Notes under the pieces: generated by a model | The model's input: the letters and a program-made list of their open reading frames with translations, nothing else | Databases searched by the model: none | Told to the model about the DNA's origin: nothing | Made by a program: the position numbers and the translations under genes | Shown: positions 6,777-7,661 of the stretch, in pieces | Layout: every line of letters starts with the position of its first letter | How positions within the stretch are numbered: position 1 is the first letter of the stretch | From: Lachnospiraceae bacterium | Lineage (GTDB): Bacteria > Bacillota > Clostridia > Lachnospirales > Lachnospiraceae | Length of the DNA: 7,661 bases | Reading direction: 5' to 3' | Assembly (NCBI GenBank): GCA_017475845.1 | Contig: JAFVEU010000260.1 | Coordinates: forward strand, 1 to 7,661

Positions 6777-7376
6777 TCAACCCGTATATCCACTTATCAA
6801 CCTGTCCAGATCCTCTATGCTTTGATCCAATTCTCCCGAATTATCAATGATTTGTGCGCAGTTTTCCCGGAACACACTGTCCGGAAGCTGACTCTTCATA
6901 ATGAGCCCGATCCTTTCATCACTGTAACCGCGGCCTTTTTTCAATCTCTCCCTGCGGACATTTTCATCAGCATAAATATACCACAGTTCTTCGCATATTT
7001 TACCATATCCGCATTCAATTAAAAGAGCGGCTTCCAAAAAATAAATATCACAGTTCCCGGAAGCAGCGGCTCTTACAGTATCTTCCCTGATAAAATCCTC
7101 TACTGCGGGATGAATAAGGGAATCGATCTTTTCCTTCAAAAGAGGTTCCTTAAAGATCTTTTCCGCCATCTTTTTCCGGTCAATATCCCCGTCCGGAGAC
7201 AGAACCTCTTCCCCCAGAGTCTCAATCACCTTATAAAAAAGAGGCTTTCCCTTTTCCATAAGGCCATGGGCTATATTGTCTGCCTGCCTTACGATAAAAC
7301 GCGGATTTTCCGCAAGATGCTTTAATATTTCACTTTTTCCCGAACCGACACCGCCGGTGATACCTATAAACCTCAA
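6777..7376 (-). CDS. coaE: dephospho-CoA kinase
   Basis: CoaE phosphorylates the 3'-hydroxyl of the ribose in dephospho-CoA using ATP, the last step of coenzyme A synthesis in the cytoplasm. The 199 residues fit the usual length of about 200. The P-loop is GGVGSGKS (8-15), followed by QADNIAH (31-37, the DxD/H-type substrate region), DIDRKKMAEKIF, IHPAVEDFI, the ALLIECGYGK segment and the lid-region Arg-rich RRERLKKGRGYSDE. The C-terminal IIDNSGELD is characteristic. The start codon is TTG at 7376-7374; it is supported by AAGG (7385-7388) 8 nt upstream and by the distance to the P-loop, which is normal for the family. It begins 32 bp after the polA stop. The polA-coaE order is common in Firmicutes, often with mutM between, which is absent here. 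Confidence 0.96.
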   Translation of the reverse strand: MRFIGITGGVGSGKSEILKHLAENPRFIVRQADNIAHGLMEKGKPLFYKVIETLGEEVLSPDGDIDRKKMAEKIFKEPLLKEKIDSLIHPAVEDFIREDTVRAAASGNCDIYFLEAALLIECGYGKICEELWYIYADENVRRERLKKGRGYSDERIGLIMKSQLPDSVFRENCAQIIDNSGELDQSIEDLDRLISGYTG

Positions 7377-7408
7377 AACCGTTACCTTATTCTGAAGACC
7401 TGCTCCGG

Positions 7409-7661
7409 TTAATGTGCCTCGTCCCAGTTCATTCCGCTGTTTATGTCGGCAATAAGCGGAACCGGCAGGGAAACGGCTCCCGTCATCTCTCTTTCCAGTA
7501 TCTCCTTAACTCTTTCCTCTTCACCCGGAGCTGTCTCTATGAGCAGCTCATCATGGATCTGAAGGATAAGTGAAGACTTAAGTTCATCTTCCCTGAAAGA
7601 GCGTATGACATTTGTCATGGCTATCTTTATTATATCCGCTGCCGTGCCCTGTATTGGTGCA
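7409..7661 (-). CDS. polA: DNA polymerase I, C-terminal end (partial)
   Basis: Only the last 83 codons are in the window; the gene continues past base 7661. The in-frame sequence upstream of the first internal ATG reads APIQGTAADIIKIAM, the conserved family A polymerase segment, so 7618 is not the start. Next comes QIHDELLIE, the motif C region whose His-Asp-Glu contains a catalytic metal-binding aspartate. The protein ends in NWDEAH, nearly the same as the C-terminus of E. coli Pol I (NWDQAH). Pol I fills gaps and removes RNA primers during replication and repair. Exonuclease domains cannot be judged here. It is the first visible gene of the minus-strand cluster, 32 bp before coaE, and any promoter for the cluster probably lies outside the window. 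Confidence 0.97.
   Translation of the reverse strand, partial: APIQGTAADIIKIAMTNVIRSFREDELKSSLILQIHDELLIETAPGEEERVKEILEREMTGAVSLPVPLIADINSGMNWDEAH

Noticed and set aside
6710..6793. GTG start for the FtsA-like protein at 6793
   Set aside because: It adds 28 basic residues not typical before the LDIGT motif and has a weak ribosome site; 6709 has AAGGG at 10 nt. Not fully excluded.
6419..6850. 143-codon plus-strand ORF opposite the FtsA-like gene
   Set aside because: It is antisense to the conserved actin-like domain and shows no family features.
7377..7410. Hairpin between polA and coaE (AACCG/CGGTT)
   Set aside because: A 5-bp stem with a 24-nt loop is too weak, and it would enclose the coaE ribosome site without further support.

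Overview
The window looks like a chromosomal segment from a Clostridia bacterium, most likely the Lachnospiraceae. This rests on moderate GC content, GGAGG-type ribosome binding sites, a TmcAL gene (a Firmicutes tRNA-modification enzyme), the paired UPF0237/UPF0210 genes, and a long FtsA-like protein of a kind I associate with this family. The taxonomic call comes from gene content, not from a search. I see no phage, insertion sequence, tRNA, rRNA or CRISPR array.

Left part (1-523): no credible gene. It holds an array of a 64-bp unit (174-407, about 3.7 copies). Each unit carries an 8-bp inverted repeat, so the array is four equally spaced potential hairpins. It is followed by a short stretch with three copies of TCCCCTGTC that resembles a REP-type element, and then by a near-ideal extended -10 promoter whose predicted start point falls on the first base of the next gene's start codon.

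Plus strand (524-1768): tmcAL, which makes N4-acetylcytidine at the wobble base of elongator tRNA-Met. It runs convergently into the end of the minus-strand cluster, with only 40 bp between them and no clear terminator.

Minus strand (7661 down to 1809): a tightly packed, probably co-transcribed series of six genes. In transcription order they are polA (3' end only, the rest lies beyond the window), coaE (last step of coenzyme A synthesis, TTG start), a large FtsA/PilM-like actin-fold ATPase with three C-terminal beta-grasp-like modules, a YycJ/WalJ-type metallo-beta-lactamase-fold hydrolase (ATGA overlap), a 90-residue ACT-domain protein (UPF0237), and a PFL-like UPF0210 protein. The likely link between the first and fourth genes is DNA replication or repair. 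The ACT and UPF0210 genes are a recurrent pair of unknown function, probably a regulator or ligand sensor with its partner.

The most unusual non-coding feature is the 118-bp gap between the ACT and UPF0210 genes. It folds on paper into four hairpins, three of them directly abutting. An 8-bp sequence touching the UPF0210 Shine-Dalgarno site can pair with one arm of the first hairpin, giving two mutually exclusive structures, as in a riboswitch or attenuator. It could equally be an inserted palindromic repeat element. The other items worth checking are the 64-bp array, the unusual tail of the FtsA-like protein, and the possible leaderless tmcAL transcript.
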